A stretch of 64,000 bases of DNA. Source: Megaustenia siamemsis. Its lineage: Eukaryota; Mollusca; Gastropoda; Stylommatophora; Ariophantidae. Where the stretch lies: positions 92,126,845-92,190,844 of the forward strand of contig JAVIAB010000124.1 in assembly GCA_032433765.1 (NCBI GenBank). The letters run 5' to 3'. Shown here piece by piece: positions 44,901 through 55,611 of this stretch (positions within the stretch are counted from its first letter, which is position 1; each line of letters starts with the position of its first letter). The notes under the pieces are model-generated. The model did not search any database and had not been told where the DNA came from. It saw only the letters and a list, made by a program, of their open reading frames with translations. Position numbers and translations under genes: made by a program.

Positions 44901-47900
44901 CGTCACTGCAATAGAGCAGTCTTTGGGTATACAGTCCATTTTAACAGATGAATCTATGGACATTGCTGTTTTCGGTAATTTCCTAGTTTGATCAGATATA
45001 TTATTTCAGTTGGAAGAGTGATGTCCCCTAAAATATGTCTGCCAAAATACAGTGGTTCTACGCATTCTTGGCGTTGGGGTCATTACGCTGGCATGTAATC
45101 ATTTCGGAGTATCTGTTGATTGGGCGTTGGGTCCAGGGGTTAGGTTTAGCTTTAGTGTTAAATATTTATAAATATATTATAACGCGTGACAAAAACGACG
45201 CCACTCGGCCTAATTATGATCTTGCGTAATGACCCCAACGCCAAGAATGCGTAGAACCACTGTATTTTGGCAGACATATTTTAGGGGACATCACTCTTCC
45301 AAACTGAAATAATATATCTGATCAAACTAGGAAATTACCCTGTTTTCTCTGTAAGTTTCTACTTGTACATTTACCTGATACGCTTTCCCATTCTTTGTAT
45401 ACAACATCTACCGAGCACAACTACTAACCCACCCAAAACTTCCCAAGAACACCGCCATCACTCTGTGAGACACAAAAAGAATACACTAAATCTATGACAA
45501 TAGGTGAACTAATGAACGTATCTAATTTGGTGTTAAATTGTCAGTACAATAAAGTCAATTGAACTAAAATCATCATCATCATCATCATTAAGTACTAAGC
45601 CTGCTGGCATAGGTGATCATGTCTCTCCCCAACGTTCGATAACGACAGTTATTTATCATTTATATTGTTGACCTTCTGCCCAGCCATTCTCTTAAGCTGT
45701 CTGGTATCTTTTCTCTTTGCTTCCCTCTATCTCTTCGTCCCTCAGTTTTCCCAGTTGTTATGATTATATTCCAGCTATTCTCTTCTCATTACATGACAAA
45801 GAAATGATGATTGTTTCTTCCTAATATTGGAAATTAGCTATCCTTTTGCTTTGGCCTCTTTCAGAACGTTTTCATTACTCTTCTTAGCTGTCCATGGTAT
45901 TCTCAACAATCTTCTGTAAAACCACATTTCTACAGACTCCAGTGATTTTCCTGTCTGTTGTCTTATTGTCCATTATTCACATCCATATGTTAAGACTGGC
46001 TCTACATACAATTTAAGAACTATTTTTCTTGTTTCTATTTTCAAAAATGGATTGCATAGTACCTTATTTATTTTTTTGGAAAGCTGCTTTTTCCTGAGCC
46101 ATTCTGTATCTCTCCTCTTTTGTACATCTTTCGTCTGAGGTTAACAAAGTTGTGTCTTTTAACATGCCCTAAAAATTTCATTTGTGTTGGTCTGTGTTTA
46201 GTAGTTCTCTTTTCATTTTTTGTTGTTTTAAAACTTTATCAAGTGTTTTCTTTTTTTCCCATCCATTTCTACCTAATCAACATTTCAAAGGCTTCAATTT
46301 TCTGTTTTATTTTGTTGTCTAATGTTCTTGTTTCTACAGCAAACAGGAATATTGAGAAGAGGTAACATTTTGTTATTCTTAGTTTTAATCCTGGTGTTAT
46401 TTGTTTTGATGACAGTATATTTTTCATGGCATTAAAATTACTTTTTGCCTGTACATTTTCTTTATTATTCTTAGATTGTGCTGTCTACGTTCATGTTTTC
46501 TAAAATTTTGAATATTTTTGGTGCTACACTTTGTCAAAGGCTTTAGTATAATCTATGAAACAAAGGTATAGATCTGTTTTCACCTTTATGGGTCTTTGTA
46601 TAAAAGATCTTATGATGTATATGGCATTGCTTGTTCCTTTATCTCTAACAAAACCACACTGTTCATCACTAATTTCTGGACTGATATTGTTTCGCACTCT
46701 TCGCATGATGATTCTTAGTAATATCTTATTTATGTGACTCATAAGGCTTATTGAGCGATGATCATCGCATTCAATCGCACCCGATTTCTTTGGTAGGGCT
46801 ATGAATATTGATTTGAGCATGTCGTCTGGTATATATCCGCTGTTGTAGATATGATACAATATTTTTGTTATTATTTCTATTCCAAAATCACCAGTGGCTT
46901 CAATCTCTTCTTTAGTTATATTATCTGGTCTAGGAGCTTTCCTGCTTATATATTGCGCAATGCGTCTTCCACTTCTTCTTTGAATATTTCTGGTCCTTCT
47001 CCATTATCCTTAATATTTACTTTTGTTCGCTCATCATGATAAAGATCTTTAATGTATTCTGTCCATCGTTTACATTTGCTTTCTTGTTCAATCAACAGTT
47101 CTCCGTCCTTTGATCTTAAACATCCAGTTTTTTATTGAGCTTTTTTTGTCTGTAAATTTTTCAATTTGTTTGTATAAAGCTTAGACATATCTTTTTGTTG
47201 TATCTCAATTTCTCTGTATCTCACTTTTAGCATTGCTTCTTTTGCTTCATTGCATTTTATTTCAATTTCTTTATTTTATCTCTTATAAAATAAAATAAGA
47301 AAAGAAAATCTCTTATATGAGAATATACAGTTATCCTTACTTTGATCTTAAACATCCAGTTTTTGATTTCGTTTTTATTTCTGTTAATTCTTCAATTTGT
47401 TTGTATATAGTTTTGATATCTCCTTTTTGTTCCATTTCAATCTCTTTGCATCTCTCTTTTAGCCATCAATCTCTTTGCATCTCTCTTTTAGCCATGCTTC
47501 TTTTGCGCCATTGCATTTTAATACAATTTATTTATTTAATATCTTATACTCATCTTTATTTTCTCTATTTCTTCTTCTTTTATCCGTAATCTGTAAAATA
47601 TCATCTGTCATCCATTGCTTTCTTGAATTCGTCCTCACTGGTGGTATGAACTCTTTTGATGTTTGTTGCATTGATTCATTTAACATTTCCCACTGTTCAT
47701 CAATGATTTGTATCTTCTCTAATGCATTGTACATGTCCTGAATTGTGATTTTATATTTGTCTTGCAACTTCTTGTTTGATTTGAGTAAATATAAATGTAA
47801 TTTGATGTTAACTGAGGCTCGTTTTGTTGTTTTTAATTTTACTTTAACCTTTCCCACAACTGGTACATGATCACTGTTGCAATCTTCCCCTGGTCTAGTT

Positions 47901-50900
47901 TTCACACACACCAGACTGTTTCTAAATCTATTGCATATCAATATGTAATCAATTTGATTACGTGCGTTGACTCCTGAGCTTTTCTATGTCCACAGAAGTC
48001 TTGGATGTTGCTTAAAACAGATGTTTCCTATCATCATTTTGTGTGTTCTTGCCCAGTCAATAAGTTTCTCACCTCTTTCATTCCTCACGCCTAATCCATA
48101 ATGACTAACTGCTTCCTCAACTCTTTCCTTTCCTACTTTTGAGTTAAAATCCCCTAGAACTATGGTGTTTTCATGTGGTTTGCATTCATGAAGTGCCTCA
48201 TTTAACTCGTCGTAAAATTTATCAACTGTTTCCTCTACACTGTCTGCTGTTGGTGCATAAACTTGTATAAGATTAAGTCTATTGGCTTTCCGTTCAATTT
48301 CACTAAAAGGACTCTGTCAGATATTGGGTAAAAGCCTTTCACTGTTCTTGCTCTTTCTGCATCCAAGATGATACCTACTCCTCTTTGGTGTTCAGTACCT
48401 CCAGAATAGATTATTTTAAGTTTATCAGAATACGTCTCCCCTGACCCGGTGTATCTCATTTCACAAAGTCCCAGTAAATGTAAAATCAATCTTTTCATTT
48501 CTTGTATGATGTTTTCCCGTGATTGCTTGCTATCAATCGTCTATCAAGACGCTAGAGGCAATATAATATAATATAATATAATATAATATAATATAATATA
48601 ATATAATATAATATAATATAATATAATATAATATAATATAATATAATATAATATAATATAATATAATATAATATAATATAATATATATAATATAATATAA
48701 TATAATATAATATAATATAATATAATATAATAATATAATATAATATAATATAATATAATATAATATAATATAATATAATATAATATAATATAATATAATA
48801 TAATATAATATAATAATAATATAAAATAAAATAATATAAAATAAAATAATATAAAATAAAATAATATAATATAATATAATATAATATAATATAATATAAT
48901 ATAATATAATATAATATAATATAATATAATATAATATAATATAATATAATATAATATATATATAATATGATATGATATGATATGATATGATATGATATGA
49001 TATGATATGATATGATATGATATGATATGATATGATATGATATGATATGATATAATATAATGTAATGTAATGTAATGTAATGTAATGTAATATAATATAA
49101 TATAATATAATATAATATAATATAATATAATATAATATAATATAATATAATATAATATAATATAATATAATATAATATAATATAATATAATATATATAAT
49201 ATAATATAATATAATATAATATAATATAATATAATATAATATAATATAATATAATATAATATAATATACTATAATATAATATAATATATATGGCCCTTTT
49301 CGTCTTGTCAGACGGTCTAGTGGAGGCTATTGCGTATTTTTTTGAGGTATTGTTTTTGCCGAACAGCTTCTCTCGTGGCTAATTCTACCAATGTTTGACA
49401 AACACACGCGGTCACATAATGAACAGGTCAGGCTCGCTGATCCACAGGGTTTACCATTCTTTTTCATGAGTGTCTTCTCTTCTAAGCCCTGTCTTAGCAC
49501 AGTCTCAAATGTTGTTATACCGTTCCTTATACATGCTCTCCATGATGTGCGATCACTTGCCAGATGTTGCCAGTCGTTTTCACAGATGGAGAAGTCTTTC
49601 AGAGATGATTTGCAGATATCTCTATATCGTAGTTTATGTCTGCCGATTTGTCGTTTTCCGTGTTTTAGCTCACCATATATATTTGCCTAGGAATGCGTTT
49701 TTCGTCCATCCGTTGGACATGCCCCAGCCATCTTAGCCTTCGACTCCTGAGCATCGACATGATTGTTAGGGTCTTAGCACGTTGCAGGACAGTTAAGTTG
49801 GTTATTTTGTCCTGTCATTTGATGTGCATTATTTTGCGGAGACATCGCATGTGGAAGACATTTAGTCTTTGTTCCTGGTTTGAGTATGTAAGTCCAGGGC
49901 TCATGGTCCTTACGTTCCATGTGCCAAGTTTAAACATTGGTAATTTCTTCCTCATTTCACTTTGCCTACTCTGCCTGGGCACATGATATGGAGATAGTGC
50001 TTTACCCTATAATATAATATAATATAATGTAATATAATATAATATAATATAATATAATATAATATAATATAATATAATATAATATAATATAATATAATAT
50101 AATATAATATAATATAATATAATATATATAATATAATATAATATAATATAATATAATATAATATAATATAATATAACATAACATAATATAATATAATATA
50201 ATATAATATAATATAATATAATATAATATAATATAATATAATATAATATAATATAATATAATATAATATAATATAATATAATATAATATAATAAATATAA
50301 TATGGTAATTTCCTAGTTTGATCAGATATATTATTTCAGTTTGGAAGAGTGATGTCCCCTAAAATGTCTGCCAAAATACAGTGGTTCTACGCATTCTTGC
50401 GTTGGGTCATTACGCTGGCATGTGTCACTCACACTGGCGTTTGGGTCAGCGTGGCGTTCGGGTCAGCGCCTGCGTCCAAATCGAGATGTTAATTAATAAT
50501 TGGCTGAACCCCTATCCTTTCTTATGCTTCTTCTTACTAATTATCCGCCTATATATATAGGCTAGTTTGTCTAATATTTAAAAACCAGCTAAGCAGTTCT
50601 GAGTTCACTTACTTGAATTTGGTACTACTGTATTTGCAAAATGACCGGGCGACCTAGAGCCCCAACTGAAGTTGTGAATGTTGGGCAGATCATGACTTTT
50701 CATGACATCATTGCAGAGGATAGATGGAATTTACTAACTCTGATTCCCGAGATTGTCACTAATAAATTGTGTATTCAGTGGTTAGCTAAGCGTAGACTAA
50801 TAATAAATACGTGTCTATGCAACATTTGTCATATGCCTGCGCGTTTAGTAGCCTACAGCAGAGGAGTAGATGGCTATCAGTGGTCATGTCAGGGGTGCAG

Positions 50901-53579
50901 TTTTGGAAAGTCCGTTCGTGATGGATCATTTTTCACAAAGAGCCATCTATCACTAAAACAAATTTTAATTATGATCTACTGTTGGAGCAGCGATTTACCA
51001 CAGAGCTTGATCCAGCATGAGGCAGGCGTCAATAAAAATACTGTAGTGGATTGGTGTAATTTTTTACGCGAGGAATGTGAGATATACATGGTCAGACACT
51101 TCAGTCAAATTGGTGGTATGGACATTCTAGCCAACCAATCGTTGTGGAAATTGACGAGTCCAAATATTTTCACCGAAAATATCACAGGGTACAATGGAAT
51201 GAGGGTCACTGGGTGTTCGGTGGAATAGAAAGGATTTCAGGAAAATGCTTTCTAGTAGAAGTACCAGATCGCTCCGAGGCTACTTTAACAAAAGAGATAG
51301 TTGCCCATATTTTACCTGGAAGCCACATTATTTCTGACGGCTGGTCTGCATATGCCAATATCAGTCGAATTGCAAATGATATTTATACCCATTGTTCAGT
51401 CATCCATCAAGAGAATTTTGTCGACCCAGATGATCCCGAAATTCACACACAGAATATTGAAAATATGTGGATGCGGGCCAAAAGGAAATTGAAGAGACAG
51501 TTCGGCACTAGGCGTACATTGTTCCCATCGTTTCTACACGAGTTCGCCTTCAGAAATGAAATCAGACAAGGAAACGTCCTAGGGACGCTAATTACAGGAA
51601 TTGCAGAGAGTTATCCTGTGTAAAATCATCACATCCCTGCAAACTACTGTCCTTTTCAGGACAACATAAGATTGCTCCAAACCTGCCCACTTCACAACTG
51701 TCCTTTTCAGGACAACCAAACATTCACAATTAACTATTTTAGATTGTCTAGAGTTTTCACTATGGTCCTTTTGAGGACTTTCATCACACTCGTTGTTATT
51801 CTCAAGCTCAGCACCAGATTGCTAATCGCTGACAGGTAATTTGAGGTAATACAGACGTTGCATTGTGTTTCGTAAAGCTATTTCTAGATATTTTTTGTAT
51901 TTATGTGTGTGTGTATGTGCATTTTAATTAATAGCCAAAGTTTGACAATCTTCCAACATTTGGCAGTAAATTACGGCGATTGGTAATCAACCGCACAATT
52001 CCCTTCGATCAGAAGATCATAATTAGGCCGAGTGGCGTCGTTTTTGTCACGCGTTATAATATATTTATAAATATTTAACACTAAAGCTAAACCTAACCCC
52101 TGGACCCAACGCCCAATCAACAGATACTCCGAAATGATTACATGCCAGCGTAATGACCCCAACGCCAAGAATGCGTAGAACCACTGTATTTTGGCAGACA
52201 TATTTTAGGGGACATCACTCTTCCAACTGAAATAATATATCTGATCAAACTAGGAAATTACCTATAATATAATATAATATAATATAATATAATATAATAT
52301 AATATAATATAATATAATATAATATAATATAGAATTATAAAATTGTGGGGTAGAGGAAAGGTGCCGGCTTCGAATCACGCCAAAATGGATGGAGATTTTG
52401 AGTGCGGTATCCGCGATCGTTAAAACTCTCGTCTTGGGATCCGATGCTAAGTCATTCTGGATAGCTGCAAAGACAGTCTATCCCGTTTATACTGCGCGCA
52501 TGGTAAAGAAGAAAAGAGATAGAAAAAAACTGACGTATTCCGTGCAAAAACTTTTTTTTTTTTAGCCAAAACGATCAATGCTGAGGACTGATATGCCGGC
52601 CAAAAAAAAAGTGAGAAAGTTATCATGGATTGTCGTAAATCAGCGACATAACGGATTCACGTCCATAACGCTGAAGGGGATTAAGATAATTAAAACAAAA
52701 AAAAAATATATATATATATATAATATTTGTTTGATATAAATGGGACATTTCTCGTTATGTGGGATGATGAAATGATACAGTTCCGACGAACCTGTCAACA
52801 ATATTTTTAAAAATTTATGTTTACTATCTATACATTTAAAAAAATATATATATTGTTAACAGGTTCGTCGGAACTGTATCATTTCAATATTTTTTTTTAA
52901 TTTATGTTTAATATCTATAACACTGATTTTTAATATAACCGTGTTTATGTTTCCTCAGATCAAAAGTATTATCACGTTCAAACGAGTGACTGTTGCCTAT
53001 GTCGCGGTATTCATCATCTTCTTCTGTAGTGGTTCCCCTATTTGGGTCGTCAACAGCCTGGGGTTTAAATATTTCCCATTAAGAAATAAAACCCTTGTTG
53101 GTATTATTTCCACAGTGGATCGTGAAAGTGTTGAAATGATAACTTTTGCCATCAACAACTTTTTCATTCCATTTTGTGCCTTTGTGATCATCGTTGTCTG
53201 TACAGCAATACTTTCACTGAAGCTTAAAAAACAATCAAAGTGGAGACAAGAAACAATGACCAGTTCACAGGTTGACAGAGTGTCCAGACGTAACCAGAAA
53301 GCAGCCAAAATGGTTGTAATCATTTCTATGTTATTTATTATTTGTTTCGTCCCTCTTTCCATCATTATGTTAGCTATTGTGTTTGTGCCGGAACTTTCGA
53401 TTAACAGAAAATATACTCATATATCATTATTCCTTGCTGGAATTGGTTACATATTGGAGAGTGTAAATTCATCAATGAATATATTTATTTATTACCGCAT
53501 GAGCAGCAAATATAGACGGATTTTCTGTGCTTTATTTCGTTATGGGAACAAAGTGAAGAGAGCTTTAAAACACTATTAG
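41752..53579 (+). CDS. Chemosensory-type GPCR, gene 3, complete, three exons (join 41752..41926, 44516..44730, 52959..53579)
   Basis: The join gives an intact 336-aa receptor with the same intron phases and TM1 core. TM2 begins VLSLSDLG. Visible landmarks are a CYLT cysteine before TM3, ERC in place of DRY, the NKT sequon in extracellular loop 2, CFVP in TM6 and NSSMNIFIYYRM in TM7, with a basic C-tail ending KRALKHY. It is the most divergent member. Its N-terminus differs, the shared upstream promoter block is not evident, and exon 3 is nine nt longer. Intron 2 is 8228 bp and contains the Merlin transposon, its MITE, a mosaic LINE and (TATAA)n arrays. The frame is undamaged. Confidence 0.84.
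42020..42230 (-). mobile_element. I/Nimb-like LINE 3' fragment in intron 1 of gene 3
   Basis: A minus-strand frame reads ETVDHLLLHCPHLQNRRSML, the cysteine-histidine C-terminus typical of RNase-H-bearing LINEs. Confidence 0.6.
42608..42789 (+). mobile_element. LINE 3' fragment, family A
   Basis: Matches 32190-32355, including the TGGTGTCATGGCATGGAAAA region and the ACATGATGATGATG tail. Confidence 0.75.
42790..44035. other. Intron 1 of gene 3, no gene seen
   Basis: AT-rich intron sequence; nothing assigned. Confidence 0.35.
44036..44212 (-). mobile_element. LINE 3' fragment, family C
   Basis: Close to 38431-38600 (AGCTCCCAGTGGAGCATA; CTTTCCAAGTCGTTC). Confidence 0.7.
44516..44730 (+). CDS. 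Gene 3 exon 2 (TM2-TM3)
   Basis: This is a 215-nt exon. Acceptor TTTTTTTTCAG, donor GTTGGAAC. The phase-1 join changes the conserved glycine codon at the boundary to valine (G plus TA). Confidence 0.87.
44974..45339. mobile_element. Merlin-derived MITE with perfect 8-bp TSD
   Basis: A 366-bp element with terminal inverted repeats of about 130 bp starting GGTAATTTCC. CTGTTTTC duplicates exactly at 44966-44973 and 45340-45347. Its interior matches the inverted right end of the Merlin element (about 52010-52160), so it is a deletion derivative lacking transposase. In intron 2 of gene 3. Confidence 0.92.
45569..48530 (-). mobile_element. Mosaic RTE-like LINE (family B, F and A segments)
   Basis: All minus strand. 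From 3' to 5': family B 3' end with ATCATC tail (45569-46145), a family F piece (46147-46450), then family A RT fingers (46524-46859: DEQCGFVRDKGTSNAIYI), linker (47528-47941) and N-terminal endonuclease (48235-48498: LGLCEMRYTG). A local duplication lies at about 47330-47480. Heavily decayed. Confidence 0.75.
48560..49290. repeat. (TATAA)n array with variant blocks
   Basis: About 730 bp of ATAAT pentamers. Homogeneous sub-blocks of (ATATG)n occur near 48965-49050, (TGTAA)n near 49060-49085 and ATAAA variants near 48820-48860. Confidence 0.95.
49291..50000 (-). mobile_element. Decayed LINE 3' fragment between the (TATAA)n arrays
   Basis: The minus strand reads RRLRWLGHVQRMDEKRIPRQ, then GELKHGKRQIG, LRYRDICKSSLK and DRTSWR, the C-terminal region of a CR1/Jockey-type or RTE-type LINE. 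Stops are present. The array at 49290 abuts its 3' end. Confidence 0.7.
50009..50303. repeat. (TATAA)n array, second block, split by the Merlin element
   Basis: Nearly pure pentamer array. It continues at 52263-52331 on the other side of the transposon. Confidence 0.93.
50550..50560 (+). promoter_or_regulatory. Candidate TATA box of the Merlin transposase
   Basis: TATATATATAG stands 80 nt before the transposase ATG. Confidence 0.35.
50641..51623 (+). pseudogene. Merlin (IS1595/ISXO2-like) transposase, one frameshift
   Basis: Frame 50641-51228 encodes the N-terminal part with a zinc-ribbon pattern (CNIC ... CQGC) and a helix-turn-helix-like segment (AGVNKNTVVDWCNFL). The catalytic domain continues in another frame to 51623: EIDESK (first D), HWVFGGIER, SDGWSAY (second D) and NIENMW (E), the DDE triad of the family. 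The frame changes between about 51110 and 51140, consistent with a single small indel. Both halves are otherwise open, and the combined length (about 325 codons) fits the family. The element is probably recently inactivated. Confidence 0.88.
51648..51663 (+). other. Histone-mRNA-type stem-loop 1
   Basis: TGTCCT-TTTC-AGGACA is a perfect 6-bp stem with a TTTC tetraloop, beginning 25 nt after the transposase stop. Stem length, loop sequence and loop size match the 3' stem-loop of replication-dependent histone mRNAs. Confidence 0.6.
51699..51714 (+). other. Histone-mRNA-type stem-loop 2
   Basis: An exact repeat of the 16-nt hairpin with ACAAC before and ACCAAA after, close to the flanks of histone hairpins. 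Confidence 0.6.
51764..51779 (+). other. Histone-mRNA-type stem-loop 3, degenerate
   Basis: GTCCT-TTTG-AGGAC: 5-bp stem plus an outer G-T pair, loop changed to TTTG. Confidence 0.45.
52332..52767. other. Intron 2 of gene 3, no gene seen
   Basis: Unassigned sequence with higher GC near 52360-52510 that may be an unrecognised repeat, then a TA run near 52710. Confidence 0.35.
52768..52886. repeat. 37-bp inverted repeat upstream of gene 3 exon 3
   Basis: Arms 52768-52804 and 52850-52886 are complementary with one mismatch and a 45-bp loop. The structure ends 72 nt before the exon. Confidence 0.88.
52959..53579 (+). CDS. Gene 3 exon 3 (TM4-TM7)
   Basis: This is a 621-nt exon. The acceptor is TGTTTCCTCAG and the stop is TAG. 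It begins IKSIITFKR where genes 1 and 2 have VKxxITPxR. Confidence 0.89.
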   Translation: MKSIITFKRVTVAYVAVFIIFFCSGSPIWVVNSLGFKYFPLRNKTLVGIISTVDRESVEMITFAINNFFIPFCAFVIIVVCTAILSLKLKKQSKWRQETMTSSQVDRVSRRNQKAAKMVVIISMLFIICFVPLSIIMLAIVFVPELSINRKYTHISLFLAGIGYILESVNSSMNIFIYYRMSSKYRRIFCALFRYGNKVKRALKHY

Positions 53580-53651
53580 TTGAGCACAATCATGAGATAC
53601 GCGTATGTTTGTAAACTCGTACAAGTACGAGCACCATGCACTTGGAAAGGA

Positions 53652-53657
53652 AATAAA
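53652..53657 (+). promoter_or_regulatory. Polyadenylation signal AATAAA of gene 3
   Basis: A canonical AATAAA lies 72 nt after the gene 3 stop codon. Confidence 0.5.
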
Positions 53658-55611
53658 TGACGTAGCATAAAATGGTGGTCTAGTTCTTTTTATATCCTTT
53701 CTCCTATTCCTATCTTCTTTTTATATCCTTGCAGCGGAAGTGAAGTTTGCAGTCTAAATGTTTGCTTTGTTTCTCCTGCTGTTAACTTTATCAGTCTCTA
53801 ATATACCAGCAATCCACTTTTTCTTTTTGATCTCGTTTTTCGTAGAGTATATTGATGTTTCGTTGTATCAAATTTGACTCTTTCACACTTGCGACTTGAT
53901 CAAACCATTGTATGTTTAGTCTTTTCATATACTTTCCATAATTTGTATTTGTTCCTGTTTTCTTCTCCATTACGTTTCACTGGTTAAATTTTCCCTTGTA
54001 TGTTTTATATCACGTGTCAAACACATTATTTTGGGTTGTATCTGACTTTTTTTTCAGTTTCGTATAGTAAGGAATTGCACTTCAAAAATATATAGGAATA
54101 TGTCAAATGCGTGAATTACCACATCTTGCATAAAATTACACATTTAAGTTTTCTTTCTACTTCAGAAAACATTACCATCTATTTTTTTTTTATTGCAACG
54201 AAATCAAAATTATCAGATTTCATATTTGTGCTCTCGTTTGTTAAATGTTGGTAAACAATTCGAGAGGAAATAAACAGATGGTATATTGAAATGGTTTCAC
54301 AGGTAATAATAACAAAACTGTTGATTTATAGAGAAAGTCGAAGATAAAGTAACAACTCTACAAGGGGAGAAACACTAAGGTAATTAAAAGCAGAGACAAA
54401 TTATGCGCCCATCGTGGACATACAATTATAGAAACGATTCTTGGTAGGAGTAAAGAATGAAATTATTGGGAATGATAACTGCGTTTTTCAGAATGAAGAC
54501 ATAAACAGTATAATAAATGCATTTATAGAAATGTTTAGTTTTCAATTATGAAGTTGTATATTTAACTTGTATTAATGTACTTTGAAAATGAAATGTAGAA
54601 TTAGCTCAAAATAAAGAATCAACTGTACACGCCCAAAGCTATCTGTCAAAATATGGCCATCTGCTCATGGCGTGCGTCAGTTTTAACTATCCACTGCTGA
54701 CCAAGACCCTACCTTCCCGTGGTCGACCAAACAAACAAAAAAGAAAGAAAAAATACAGAATCTGGCAAAGAAAAGAGGCATCAAATAATGAAGGTTAGCA
54801 GAGGGTGTACTCGACAACTTGTCGTGCTCCAAACTACAAGAACGCGATACAGGTTGGGTCAAAAGTTATTTCTGTTCCATTAAAACAAGCGAGCTTTACT
54901 CTCCAACCATATAGCGAAGTATCACTGCGCCACTGAATAACTACCGTCATTTTCACTTTTGTTCGATGATGTTATATATTGTGCTTTTTTCTAAATAATA
55001 ATAAATAACCACATCTAAGTCACAAAAAAATTATTATTCGGGTTTATTGTTCTCCTTTTTTAGTTGGTGCTAATGTTTCCGTTATCAGATTACGCTACAT
55101 GTTCCTATATTCTCTGGTTTCTTGTTGCATGTTGACAAGACCTATCAATGTTATCACATAGTAGAATGTGTCTGATAAATTAATTGACAGTAGCCACAAT
55201 GTTGATGATCCATTTCTAAATGAACTTACCCTCTCAGATAGGCTCAGTTTGTGGATGCGTTTAGGATTACTGGAAAAGACGATAGCTCACTCGGGAAGAG
55301 ATGCTGGGGTGGGAATCTGATCATTATGCAATTGTTCGATATAGATTACAAAAATCGTTTTACTGTAGTTAACTAACATATGATCGGCATGACTTTGACA
55401 TTGAGTATCGTTGAAGCCTTGAAATTCAAATTTTATGATGGTTTTAAACTTTAAAAAGATAATTAATAAACTTCAGCTGTGAATTTAGACATAAAAAACT
55501 AGAACAATAACGCTTTTATTTGTTTAAATTCAGGATTAAGATTAAACGTGCGGACCTAAAAGGAAAGATTGAATAAAACAGGGTAATGGCATACAAATAC
55601 CTCAACATGAA
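53658..55611. other. Intergenic between genes 3 and 4, no gene seen
   Basis: AT-rich. No domain or repeat could be assigned. Confidence 0.4.

Larger units (their letters stand above)
50304..52262 (+). mobile_element. Merlin-type DNA transposon, 1959 bp
   Basis: Terminal inverted repeats of more than 100 bp begin GGTAATTTCC and end GGAAATTACC. TATAATAT stands on both sides (50296-50303, 52263-52270), but the host site is a (TATAA)n array so this duplication proves little. The MITE at 44974 supplies a clean 8-bp TSD for the family. It encodes an IS1595/ISXO2-like transposase on the plus strand. Deletions in the left inner TIR make it differ slightly from the right. Confidence 0.9.

Noticed and set aside
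45035..45229. 64-codon frame repeated at 51971-52201
   Set aside because: Both are the terminal inverted repeat and inner part of the Merlin element and its MITE.
49952..50184. Open frames made of I, L and Y only
   Set aside because: Translation of (TATAA)n.
51624..51800. A histone gene
   Set aside because: Only the hairpins are present; no histone coding sequence was found on either strand nearby.
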